In this document: positions 6,884 through 14,190 of the stretch, piece by piece
Layout: each line of letters begins with the position of its first letter
Numbering within the stretch: the first letter of the stretch is position 1
From: JBAWAP01 sp049589355
GTDB lineage: Bacteria; Chloroflexota; Anaerolineae; VGOG01
Direction: 5' to 3'
DNA length: 14,190 bases
Assembly (NCBI GenBank): GCA_049589355.1
Contig: JBAWAP010000007.1
Location: forward strand, 1 to 14,190
Translations under genes and position numbers: made by a program
The notes under the pieces: model-generated
Databases searched by the model: none
What the model was told of the DNA's origin: nothing
Seen by the model: the letters and a program-made list of their open reading frames with translations, nothing else

Positions 6884-9800
6884 CTATCCCCATGCGGCTG
6901 ATCGCTGCAAGGGACGGCGACCGATCCAGTTTTGGAGATCTGAAGCCCGGATCGCATTCCACAAAGATTCGAGAAAACTCTGGCCCTTGGCCACGCCTTC
7001 TAGGAAGCGTCTCAATACATCACTGCTCGTGCGCGCGCCAATATCACCGGCCGGTGCGATGACCCCTTGAGCTCCCGCCTCGATCAAGGCCTTCGCAAGG
7101 CCTTCCTGATTATTGATGCTGCCTGTCTTACAAGAGAACAAACAAACGATTGGGCCGTTATCACGAATCTTGGCGACGACCTCATCAGAAAGCCTTTTGG
7201 CGTCAAAATACGTACGATCTGGAAAGTATATCGTGAGACCGTCACTGTGTGCCACAAGTACAACAACCTGGGGCTTGGTTTGCAAGGCTTCGATCAACGC
7301 TTCCTCACTAGCCACACGCTCCTCTACTTTATACGCTTCCGCTACTAACTTCCACAGAGTGTGGATCTCACGCCATTCTGCCGCACTCTCACCCTCTTTC
7401 TTGATTGCCCTCAGTCCATCATCATCTATCGGGGCGCCGTTAAGAAACACGATATCCTCCAGTTGGGTGAATAACTGCCGCTGGAATTCCAGGCGACTGA
7501 GGATCTTCTCTACCTCGGTGCCATAAGTGCGCCAGATTCGGTGTTTCGGCAGCGCCTGCTGCAAGTTGAGAGCAAGCAAGTCTCCATCGAAGCCGATGAT
7601 CGGCTTATCCTTGGGAATTACCCCGCGGCCCATAAGAATCCGTCCCACGCGTCCTGGATGTCGCAAGGCCAATTGTTCAACTGTTGTTGGAACATTGTTC
7701 GTCACGAAGGGCAGAAAACTGAACATCCGCAGCATGCGGTCGCCAATGGTCTCGAGCTCTCCAAGCGTGATCTCTACCACCTGACCGCCAACCAGAACCT
7801 GCAAGGACGTATTGGTGCTCCGGAAGAGGAGAGCAACCACCTCAGGTGTGCGACGTTGGAGACGGTGGTAACTCAATAGCCGGTCAATCATGTCGGGGCG
7901 TCCAGGCGTGGTCTGTGTATCATTTACATAGGCCATCAACCAGTGGTCACCAACCTGGTACAGCCAAGGCGCAAACGACGAAATTCCGGGAATCATTTTC
8001 CTGGCCTCACCCGCGATGAAGTCAATGTCCTGGTCATCAACGAGCTCCATGAATAGCTCTCCCGCAGACTGATCTATCATCCTTTTGAGATCTAGGAGTT
8101 GAGCCCCATCGAGCGACTCCAACGCCTCTTGAATCTCCACCCTCTGCTGATCCTCTGGGAGTCTTTCGAGAATAGCCTTGACTTCCACCATGTCCACGGG
8201 AGGTGCTGGCTCAACACTACTGACCTCGTAGGATATCTCGTAACCATCATCAGCAAACTTAAAGGTGAACTCCACCCCCTCTTGCTGAAAGCTGATCAGA
8301 CGTCCGGTTTCGTCGTAGACGTTACGCCGCTGAAGCTGCCGCTTACCGTCCCACACTGCCACGATGTGATTCTCGGCATCGTATTCGTATTCGACTAGTA
8401 TGTTGCCGTTCTCATCAATGACGCGGATCAAGCGACCCCAAGCATCGTAGACGTAGCGGCGGCGCTCGCCGGTGCTTGAGACTACCTCCTCAATGTAGCC
8501 TCCCTTGTAATATAGCGTTAGCGATGCACCGTTCCAGTGCTCGATCCGGCTCAGTTGCCCACCTTCGTAGGCATACCGTGCCCAATGGCCAGATGCATCC
8601 ATCAATTGCAGCAAGTGCCCGCTGTGATCAAACTGCTGTCGGTAGCCCTCAATGGTTTCTAGAACATAGCCTTGATCTGAAGTCCAGAGGACCCGCTCTA
8701 TCGCCAGGCCATCAGTTCGGTCGAAGACACGACGGCCATTGTTATCCCAGCCCCAGAATTCAAACGGCTTCTGTTCTGCGATACGGTGCTGCTTCCAAAG
8801 CAGACGCGGGGGAACTAGCTCTGGTTTAGCGCTAGAAGTTGGAGCGTACCACTCTTCCCCTTCTGGAAATGTCAGTTGAGAAAGATCCAATCTCCAGCCA
8901 AGCCCAAATGCTTCTTGAACGGGAGCGGGGAAACGTACGATCCCCACAGTGGACTCTCCTACTGCACCAAGTGCAAGATCAGTTGTAGCCTGGGTAGGTA
9001 ACAGCCCGATTCTGACTTCCTCTTCCAGGGAAAAGGCTACTGCCTTCTGGGTCTCACCTGCATATGTGAAGTTCCACGCTGTGACTTCTGCGGAGGGGCG
9101 AGCGCGTAACGCTGTGTCATCAAGCGTCGGCTCGCTTGGTGCGAGGCTGACATATTCATTGTCGAAGTGAAACTTAACACCACCGTAGAGGGAAAATGTC
9201 TGTATGTTAGTGAGTAAACCCGTCGGCGTGATTTGAGTCTCGGTTATCTGCTGCGTTACCGTAATGCCAGGCGTTGTAACCGGTGTATCGGTGTGTTCTA
9301 CCTCGTCCACTCCCAGCCAAGCCAGGTCGGTTGAGATGTCTTCATCTTGCAACCACTTCGCCAAACTAACCAGCTTTGCCAGTTCCTCCAATTGACGCAG
9401 GATGGGAAAATCGGCAGCATACTGATCATAATGCTCCGTCAGGTGATTGGCGAAGGCCTGGGCGGCTGGAGCCTTGCAATTGGGCAGGGGGTTTAGTTTC
9501 TCGTCTAGGCACTCCCTATCTACCCGCAGGTTGGAGTCGAGGAAGCGCATGGCATGACCGTCGGAACTCAACCCCACCTTCATGCTGTCTGGAACAAACC
9601 AGAACCGATGCCATATAGGTCTGCTGTTCGGTGGTTCATCCGCCTCATACTGGATGACAAGGTCGAGGTGACTCTGATAGCCTGGTACCGAACCCGACAC
9701 GGGGGCTTTGGTAAGGCTGTCGTAGCCCAGCCCGAGCGTTTTCATTCGACGGTCAGACTCGAACATAATCCACCCAAAATGGGTACCCTTGGTTGGACCA

Positions 9801-10456
9801 ATGTAACGCACAACCATCTCACCAAGGATCGACCCGGGGTCAATGCTCACCCCTGGGTCCTCTCCAACGGAGACACTCTTTAGGGCGACGCGCAGGTCAT
9901 CCGCCCCGAACGTCGAAGGACCTAGCTCTCCAATGAGCACCAGTTGTAGATGATCTGGATCGTAGACAGCGCCTTGCAGCACGGATATTCCAGCCAAAGC
10001 CTCGCTAACGTTTCCGAGAGAGGAGCCCTGCAGTGTTTTGTCCAAGGCCGGTGGGATATCGAGCTGACTTAGATTCGGAACAATTGCTCCAGTCTGATCA
10101 CGCACATCCAAGAGCTTTCCCTGCTTGGTGTAGCGGGCAGTATAGCGAACGGTGCGTGAAAGATCGGGCTCCCCGATGCCTGCATGGGCGACCTTCACCG
10201 GGACGACCTCTGGAGCCAGGACGCCGGGTGCCCGAGGCCATCTGGTTGCATAGGCCCGGTAGGCGACAAAAAGCAGGATGGCTATCAAGACAGTGACAAG
10301 AATACCTCGTAGCCATCGGGGCTGGCGGGATGAGAATTCATCTAGAGGATGTCCATACCAGTCATTATAATTGTATGCGGAATCTGCGCGATAATCGTAT
10401 TCGGGGTATTCGTAGGGGGAATCATCGGCCCGTTTGCGGACCCGGAAGAAGCGCAT
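6884..10456 (-). CDS. Single-pass membrane protein with YD/RHS-like repeats and C-terminal CHAT/caspase-like domain
   Basis: The protein has 1190 residues. A Tyr-rich acidic tail (seven Tyr in 15-34) precedes one helix (about 51-67) with Arg on its N-side, so the bulk should lie outside the cytoplasm. Residues 70-560 are mostly beta and unrecognised, with a Thr-rich segment. About 560-745 contain YD/RHS-like repeats: YAYEGGQLSRI, YVYDAWGRLIRVIDENGN, YEYDAENHIVAV, NVYDETGRLISF. The last 240 residues look caspase/CHAT-like: VVVLVAHSDG (His1070), VCLFSCKTGS (Cys1109), then EGLAKALIEAGAQGVIAP and FLESLWNAIRA, the usual order and spacing. The ATG at 10456 has AAAGGAG at 10464-10470. RHS proteins often end in a toxin, and CHAT domains are cysteine proteases of immune and death systems. 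Activity is not shown: the Cys is in SC rather than the common AC, and the location is unusual. Confidence 0.8.
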   Translation of the reverse strand: MRFFRVRKRADDSPYEYPEYDYRADSAYNYNDWYGHPLDEFSSRQPRWLRGILVTVLIAILLFVAYRAYATRWPRAPGVLAPEVVPVKVAHAGIGEPDLSRTVRYTARYTKQGKLLDVRDQTGAIVPNLSQLDIPPALDKTLQGSSLGNVSEALAGISVLQGAVYDPDHLQLVLIGELGPSTFGADDLRVALKSVSVGEDPGVSIDPGSILGEMVVRYIGPTKGTHFGWIMFESDRRMKTLGLGYDSLTKAPVSGSVPGYQSHLDLVIQYEADEPPNSRPIWHRFWFVPDSMKVGLSSDGHAMRFLDSNLRVDRECLDEKLNPLPNCKAPAAQAFANHLTEHYDQYAADFPILRQLEELAKLVSLAKWLQDEDISTDLAWLGVDEVEHTDTPVTTPGITVTQQITETQITPTGLLTNIQTFSLYGGVKFHFDNEYVSLAPSEPTLDDTALRARPSAEVTAWNFTYAGETQKAVAFSLEEEVRIGLLPTQATTDLALGAVGESTVGIVRFPAPVQEAFGLGWRLDLSQLTFPEGEEWYAPTSSAKPELVPPRLLWKQHRIAEQKPFEFWGWDNNGRRVFDRTDGLAIERVLWTSDQGYVLETIEGYRQQFDHSGHLLQLMDASGHWARYAYEGGQLSRIEHWNGASLTLYYKGGYIEEVVSSTGERRRYVYDAWGRLIRVIDENGNILVEYEYDAENHIVAVWDGKRQLQRRNVYDETGRLISFQQEGVEFTFKFADDGYEISYEVSSVEPAPPVDMVEVKAILERLPEDQQRVEIQEALESLDGAQLLDLKRMIDQSAGELFMELVDDQDIDFIAGEARKMIPGISSFAPWLYQVGDHWLMAYVNDTQTTPGRPDMIDRLLSYHRLQRRTPEVVALLFRSTNTSLQVLVGGQVVEITLGELETIGDRMLRMFSFLPFVTNNVPTTVEQLALRHPGRVGRILMGRGVIPKDKPIIGFDGDLLALNLQQALPKHRIWRTYGTEVEKILSRLEFQRQLFTQLEDIVFLNGAPIDDDGLRAIKKEGESAAEWREIHTLWKLVAEAYKVEERVASEEALIEALQTKPQVVVLVAHSDGLTIYFPDRTYFDAKRLSDEVVAKIRDNGPIVCLFSCKTGSINNQEGLAKALIEAGAQGVIAPAGDIGARTSSDVLRRFLEGVAKGQSFLESLWNAIRASDLQNWIGRRPLQRSAAWG

Positions 10457-10468
10457 CGGAATGCTCCT

Positions 10469-10585
10469 TTACCTCACAACCTCAATCTCGATCTTTCTCG
10501 TTCTCAGTGTACCGTCCACATCCTGCATTTTCACTGCACGGTATTCACCGCTCTGGCTGTTCGAGGTACACATACCAGGTGCCAT
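10469..10585 (-). CDS. Possible 38-residue ORF coupled to the CHAT/YD-repeat gene
   Basis: An ATG at 10585 opens a 38-codon frame that overlaps the end of the lipoprotein pseudogene in another frame and stops with TAA at 10469-10471. That stop overlaps the AAAGGAG ribosome site of the CHAT gene, an arrangement often seen for coupled genes. AGGA lies about 8 bases before the ATG. The second half (GEYRAVKMQDVDGTLRTRKI) looks protein-like. It could equally be the true C-terminus of the lipoprotein in a shifted frame. No family is recognised. Confidence 0.3.
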   Translation of the reverse strand: MAPGMCTSNSQSGEYRAVKMQDVDGTLRTRKIEIEVVR

Positions 10586-11086
10586 TAATCTTCCTGGTAG
10601 TCTCAATGGTCTCGTAAGGTATTTCCATGCCCAACGAGAGAAGCCTCAGCTTGCCGGTGACCCGCACATGGGCCATGGTGCCATCATCGTCAACAGTTTG
10701 AAACTTCAAATCCTTCCATGTCACTTTGGTGAGGTCTGACGCATCCACACCAAACAAACCTGCCCCAGCCCGTATCAACTGCTACCAAAAGAAGAGTCCT
10801 GGCATCATGCGAGATTCGGGAGCCAGGCAGTCAATGTACTTGTCTTGGTCTCTCTCCTGTACGGCATAGCACATCATTTCTGATTTCTGACGACGCCTTC
10901 CGGGGAGTTGGGATAGCCTCGCAAACCGCAGGCAGGGAGAAAAAGTACAGGCACGAGAATATACAGGATGGTCAGGGTGGAGAGAATGGTGGTCAGCAGA
11001 GGAGAGAGTCTAGAATGCCAGCCGGTTGGCTGCTCGATGGTGTGCATATGGCCAGTGAATGAGAGAATTGAGGTTCTACACTTCAT
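10545..11086 (-). pseudogene. Lipoprotein with NTF2/DUF4878-like domain, broken by a frameshift and a stop
   Basis: The frame starting at ATG 11086 has a hydrophobic segment ending in the lipobox LPAC (Cys53), then GYPNSPEGVVRNQK and a TGA at 10874. The similarity continues at once in the next frame: MMCYAVQERDQDKYIDCLAP and so on, which fits the usual VVRxFxxAxxxxDxxKYxxCL pattern. That frame hits a TAG (10782-10784) within FFW-stop-QLIRAG. It then goes on to DLTKVTWKDLKFQTVDDDG and KINGTWYVYLEQPER at 10545. One missing A near 10874-10880 and one nonsense codon explain it. Intact members are small secreted lipoproteins with a single NTF2-like domain of unknown ligand. Either the gene is dead or the assembly has errors here. 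The TTG at 10778 is unlikely to be a genuine start. Confidence 0.65.
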
Positions 11087-11272
11087 CGCTCAATCTGATG
11101 AGACGAAAGCCTTCATGCAAATAGATTCAGCGTTAGTAATGCCCCATCGTCGGGAGACTATGATAACTGGGTGGCCTTGTTCATAATTACCCCCTTCGCT
11201 TATCATGGCGCCAGCAACACAACGTAAAAGCGGAGCATTGGGGCGAAGTTCAACAACAATCATTGAGTATAT

Positions 11273-11848
11273 TCATGGCTCGATGAACCATAGAATAAAT
11301 AAAGGGTAAGCAAAGCACATGAAGAACACGTACACGGCTATTGTAAACTTGTAGCTCTTCCAGATTTGCCGTCTGATTCTTGACACCATGATAGCAGGGA
11401 CGACTGAAAGAACCCACATAAAGGTACTTATTAACCCGAACTGGCTTGAAGGGGCCGGATCCTCCAAATGGCAGAATTGCCCCATAGCTATAACTGTTAC
11501 CACAATGACGAAAGCTAATGGAAATTGGTAAGCCGACATCAGTATCAAGTAGGATTGCCATTCCTCACCGTTTTGCGCGATGCGTATGCCCGCTTCGAAA
11601 AGCACGATCAGAACAGCCGAGTATAGCCCATATAAACACAGGATGTAGATTGCGAAACGAAGAATGTGCGAATGGACCAAAAGCCTAGTCGCTATTTCGC
11701 CGACCGTCAGTCTGGTGTTCGGATCATCTACCACCCCAAATAATCCCTGCAAAGCAAATGCAACTGGAATGCCCATTAGCCCAACGACCAAGTCGGGCAG
11801 TGCATCAGCCAGGATGGTTTGGTCTCTCTCGCGATACCAGTCAGTCAT
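11273..11848 (-). CDS. Five-helix integral membrane protein coupled to the NTPase gene
   Basis: This 191-residue protein has predicted helices at about 17-40, 60-84, 100-125, 136-157 and 168-189 and a short charged N-terminus (TDWYRERDQ). I recognise no family. The ATG at 11848 is chosen over an earlier in-frame start because AGGAG lies 8 bases before it. Its first bases overlap the TGA of the NTPase gene by 8 bases (ATGACTGA), so translation is likely coupled. Together with the two C-terminal helices of that NTPase, it suggests that the two proteins work as a complex in the membrane, for example as a channel or a sensor; this is inference. Confidence 0.75.
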   Translation of the reverse strand: MTDWYRERDQTILADALPDLVVGLMGIPVAFALQGLFGVVDDPNTRLTVGEIATRLLVHSHILRFAIYILCLYGLYSAVLIVLFEAGIRIAQNGEEWQSYLILMSAYQFPLAFVIVVTVIAMGQFCHLEDPAPSSQFGLISTFMWVLSVVPAIMVSRIRRQIWKSYKFTIAVYVFFMCFAYPLFILWFIEP

Positions 11849-13259
11849 GGAGGGAGCTCCTGAACAATGAACGCACACGGAAACAAAAAAGCACTAATCC
11901 GTATAGAAACGGTAACAAGAAAATCCCAAACGCCCAATAGGGATCCGATCCCTTGGCACTGCGAAGCCACCAGATCAAGAGAATGGTAATAATCATAGAA
12001 GCAAAAGACAACCTAACGAGTCTTTCCTCAGTGAACACCCTTTTCACAGATTCTAGTTTCTCCATAGACTCCAACTCCCTTAAGAATCTCTTCAATGCCT
12101 CAAATGGTAGTTCTATATTCCTATCCCTTTCCTTAAGCAATCCTAGATCTATCAAGCCCCTCGCTATAGATCTTGATTTTGCACTCTCGATACTACCTTT
12201 TCCTCTTGCTACTTGGAGAAGGAGACCTTTCTGCACAGGATCCAACAAGCCCCAGATGTTCTTGATGTACAACTCAGCAATTTCCTCATACCACTTGGTT
12301 ACTGGTTGCCTGATCCTCGGGCTGATGAAATACTCGCAAAGCTGACGCAGCAAGTAGGGGTGGCCTCCTGTCCATTTGACGATATCGTTCACGTGCTTTT
12401 CCAGTAAAGGATCCTGTCTCAGCTCCTCCTTGACCTTCTTCTCCGGCAACAGCGAGAGATATATTTCCCGGTCCTTGGGAAAGTGCCGTGGGACATCCAT
12501 ATTCATCATCACATTTCGGCATCGGAGCAGACTCATTGTGCTGGTCACAATACAACCTGCCAAGTTCGGATGGCGATAGAGGAGAACATCGATGTCCCGG
12601 ATGCTCTCAGACTCCCATAGGTCAAAATCATCAATCAAGATGAGAACCTGTATGCCTATGCTGCTAGAGGAGGCTTCTTTCGGTGACTCCTGGTCGGCAG
12701 CTGAGGATTGTTGAGTTGCGTCTTCCTCCTGCATTGCCTTTACTTTCAATGCCCCCAGTAGTTTATCGGCATCGGCAAAAGTTGCTTTGTCACTTATCTG
12801 TACCTGTAGGATAGCTTCTTTCACCCTGTCACGTATTTCAGACGTTTTGTAGTCTGCTGCTCGCACCAACAGTTTGGGAAAGTCCGGCCAGTCGATTTTT
12901 TTTCGGTCGTCAAGATATAAAGGAATAGCCAGTGTCTCTGCGAGTCTTCCCTCTCTATCTCGCCAAATTCGGTCTTTAAGATTTCCCAGAAATTCACTCT
13001 TGCCCATTCCAGGTAAGGCAATGATTGAAAGCGATTTGACCTTCTCCTGGCCAAGCTGTTTCAGGACATACTCCAGCTCATCCTCTCGTCCAAGCATTTT
13101 CCAGGCGAATTGCATGCTTGCATTCGCCCTGGCGTCGGACGTTTCTTGCAGCAAATGTAAACCAGCAGGCCTGAAGTTGGAGCTAACATGACCCTTACTT
13201 GAAAAGGCTCTTATGCCTTGGTGAACCCAAACTGAAAGGGGCCGATAGTCTGTGCTCAT
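11841..13259 (-). CDS. AAA+/STAND-like NTPase with two C-terminal membrane helices
   Basis: This 472-residue protein starts its NTPase part with GREDELEYVLKQL (residues about 57-69), as AAA/STAND ATPases do. The Walker A is ALPGMGKS (81-88, Lys87). A Ser/Glu/Gln-rich insert (about 178-200) comes before the Walker B, VLILIDDFD (205-213). A sensor-like strand (GCIVTSTMSLLR) and the motif GGHPYLLRQLC (298-308) follow. Residues about 335-400 look like a winged helix, and helices at about 415-431 and 440-460 end the protein. The start ATG at 13259 has AGAGGA six bases upstream; an in-frame ATG at 13277 lacks a site. The gene follows the truncated NTPase by only 18 bases and overlaps the next membrane gene. 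Such proteins often act as switches in signalling or defence, but the effector is not obvious here. Confidence 0.8.
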   Translation of the reverse strand: MSTDYRPLSVWVHQGIRAFSSKGHVSSNFRPAGLHLLQETSDARANASMQFAWKMLGREDELEYVLKQLGQEKVKSLSIIALPGMGKSEFLGNLKDRIWRDREGRLAETLAIPLYLDDRKKIDWPDFPKLLVRAADYKTSEIRDRVKEAILQVQISDKATFADADKLLGALKVKAMQEEDATQQSSAADQESPKEASSSSIGIQVLILIDDFDLWESESIRDIDVLLYRHPNLAGCIVTSTMSLLRCRNVMMNMDVPRHFPKDREIYLSLLPEKKVKEELRQDPLLEKHVNDIVKWTGGHPYLLRQLCEYFISPRIRQPVTKWYEEIAELYIKNIWGLLDPVQKGLLLQVARGKGSIESAKSRSIARGLIDLGLLKERDRNIELPFEALKRFLRELESMEKLESVKRVFTEERLVRLSFASMIITILLIWWLRSAKGSDPYWAFGIFLLPFLYGLVLFCFRVRSLFRSSLHD

Positions 13260-13277
13260 CTTATGTCCTCTAATCAT

Positions 13278-14102
13278 CTATTTGTAATGCGATTCCAGTT
13301 CAGATTCAATGTCTGTCTTACGTACCAATCCTGGGATATTAATGCAAAACCTGACTCTGTCAAATTTGCGCTCGATGATGCATTCGTATTGCAGGTGTCT
13401 AAATACATTCGAGATATCCTCCACCAGTGACGGAACAGTCCCATACCGTACTTGTTGGATATGCTCCAAGTGAGCCTCAATGTCCCATGCAGGCAAGAAA
13501 TCTTCCCAATTGGATGGATCACTGAGATTCATCATCGCATAAATGACCCACAGGCTGTCGAGCCCTCGCTTAGTGTACCCGTATCGTAAGATTCCGAGGA
13601 ACGGTCTCCAGAAAGGCCCTTCGTCTTCTCCTCGCCCGATTGACCTAATAAGGTCTGACAGTGCTTGGTCAGAGATCTCACTCCATTGGTGTTGTTTCGC
13701 GTACTTGCATAACGCAACTATCAAACAAGGGTGACCGTTGAGCAGATTGCGCACTTTTCTTCTCACCCCCCAATCAGGGATTGGGCAGTGGATGTCTTGC
13801 ACAAATTTGGTAACTTCCGACGAACGGAGCCGGCCTGGCAGCTTGACGCTATCGTCGTCATCCACCAACTGAACAAGCGTCTGCCATTCGCACTCTTTCG
13901 CCATCTGAACGAAATCCATACAACCACAGAATACTGTGGATGCCCATTTATCGGTATCAATCAGACCATGTAGGAGGTTTTCCAGAGTTTCAGACTGTAT
14001 TATGCTCCCCTGCACAAGTCTGTGTAATGTTTCCGTATGGTCAATTACGAGGATTTTTTTCTTCCCCTCTGCATCAGCATTATCGAATACACTAGTACTT
14101 TG
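13278..14102 (-). pseudogene. 5'-truncated AAA+/STAND-like NTPase, cut by an IS630-like element
   Basis: The frame is open for 274 codons from a TGA at 14103-14105 that is supplied by the IS end. The only initiator-like codon near the 5' end is a GTG at 14015 without a ribosome site. The part present begins with KKKILVIDHTETL, a Walker-B-like strand, then STVFCGCMDFVQMA (sensor-like) and NGHPCLIVALC (residues 93-103 counted from the GTG). That last motif matches GGHPYLLRQLC of the adjacent NTPase. A winged-helix-like C-terminus follows. The Walker A half is missing, so nucleotide binding is lost. The downstream NTPase starts 18 bases on. The two genes look like diverged paralogues. Confidence 0.7.
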
Positions 14103-14106
14103 TCAA
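14079..14106 (-). promoter_or_regulatory. Hybrid outward promoter at the IS end
   Basis: On the minus strand, TTGACA (14101-14106), a perfect -35, lies in the IS end. GATAAT (14079-14084), five of six matches to the -10 consensus, lies in the host gene, 16 bases on. Transcription would start near 14072 and run into the truncated NTPase and the genes behind it. Hybrid promoters of this kind are known for several IS families. Confidence 0.5.
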
Positions 14107-14113
14107 GCATAAT

Positions 14114-14142
14114 TTGATGGGTGACGCCAATAGTGGTATATT
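14114..14142 (+). promoter_or_regulatory. Transposase promoter
   Basis: TTGATG (14114-14119) and TATATT (14137-14142) are separated by 17 bases on the plus strand, each close to the sigma-70 consensus. Transcription would begin near 14149, about 17 bases before the transposase ATG. Confidence 0.5.
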
Positions 14143-14162
14143 GTCTCCTCAAAAAGGAGACA
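14142..14162 (+). promoter_or_regulatory. Hairpin sequestering the transposase ribosome site
   Basis: TGTCTCCT (14142-14149) pairs perfectly with AGGAGACA (14155-14162) around a five-base loop. The right arm is the ribosome site itself (AAGGAG). RNA starting at the element's own promoter near 14149 would lack almost all of the left arm, while RNA entering from outside would fold and block translation. Confidence 0.6.
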
Positions 14163-14165
14163 GAC

Positions 14166-14190
14166 ATGGCCAAGAAATATATAGTCACCC
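14166..14190 (+). CDS. IS630-family transposase start (partial)
   Basis: Only eight codons are visible, MAKKYIVT, after an ATG at 14166 with AAGGAG six bases before it. This N-terminus is common in IS630-type transposases of Chloroflexota and related bacteria, whose products begin with a helix-turn-helix and then a DDE nuclease domain. The call rests on these residues, the good ribosome site and the interruption of the NTPase gene next to it. The rest lies beyond the window. Confidence 0.55.

Larger units (their letters stand above)
14095..14190 (+). mobile_element. IS630-like element, left end (partial)
   Basis: The sequence after the TA dinucleotides at 14093-14097 changes from NTPase coding to an unrelated leader with a promoter, a hairpin and the start of a transposase-like gene. 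IS630 elements insert at TA. The terminus probably begins with CTTTGTCAAGC, but the other end lies outside the window, so the exact boundary and inverted repeats cannot be confirmed. Confidence 0.55.

Noticed and set aside
6871..6957. N-terminal extension of the three-helix membrane protein
   Set aside because: It overlaps the CHAT/YD-repeat gene, lacks a ribosome site and ignores the excellent site at 6875-6882.
10874..11086. Stand-alone 70-residue lipoprotein
   Set aside because: It stops right after the lipobox region and the domain continues in the next frame, so it is the front of a broken gene.

Overview
The window looks like a piece of a Chloroflexota (Anaerolineae-like) chromosome, probably from a metagenome assembly. 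The main clues are surface proteins with long Thr/Pro linkers and a C-terminal membrane anchor, a GT-C glycosyltransferase carrying in-frame short repeats, and dispersed CCTTCGACTAGGCTCAGG-type repeats. This assignment is inference: there is no rRNA or other phylogenetic marker. Almost every real gene is on the minus strand, so the functional order runs from high to low coordinates.

Right part (about 11.2-14.2 kb): an IS630-like element begins at the right edge, with the transposase start on the plus strand. It has cut off the 5' part of an AAA+/STAND-like NTPase gene (13278-14102). Next come a complete NTPase with two C-terminal membrane helices (11841-13259) and a five-helix membrane protein whose start overlaps the NTPase stop by 8 bases (11273-11848). 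This block looks more AT-rich than the rest: 25/60 GC at 12001-12060 against 41/60 at 5161-5220. The IS end carries an outward TTGACA that may form a hybrid promoter for these genes. It also has a hairpin that would hide the transposase ribosome site.

Middle part (about 4.6-11.1 kb): a broken lipoprotein gene (10545-11086) is followed by a 1190-residue single-pass membrane protein that joins YD/RHS-like repeats to a C-terminal CHAT/caspase-like domain with a visible His/Cys pair (6884-10456). A tightly spaced three-helix membrane protein (6484-6870) comes next, then an anchored phosphodiester-glycosidase-like protein with an NBR1-type Ig-like domain (4774-6411). A clear intrinsic terminator closes this run (4659-4689).

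Left part (1-4.6 kb): a small antitoxin-like gene on the plus strand (4386-4598) is divergent from a near-consensus sigma-70 promoter that drives a minus-strand unit. That unit encodes a GT39/PMT-like glycosyltransferase (2220-4283) and an anchored, Thr/Pro-rich surface protein with a CBM-like and an SdrD-B-like domain (819-2159). After a repeat-rich gap holding a possible gene remnant, the first part of a TIM-barrel glycosidase-like gene runs off the left edge.

The overall theme is the cell surface: export, anchoring, possible O-glycosylation and glycan processing, next to an NTPase/membrane module. The CHAT-YD fusion with its membrane neighbours and the tandem NTPases are the best candidates for something not yet described.
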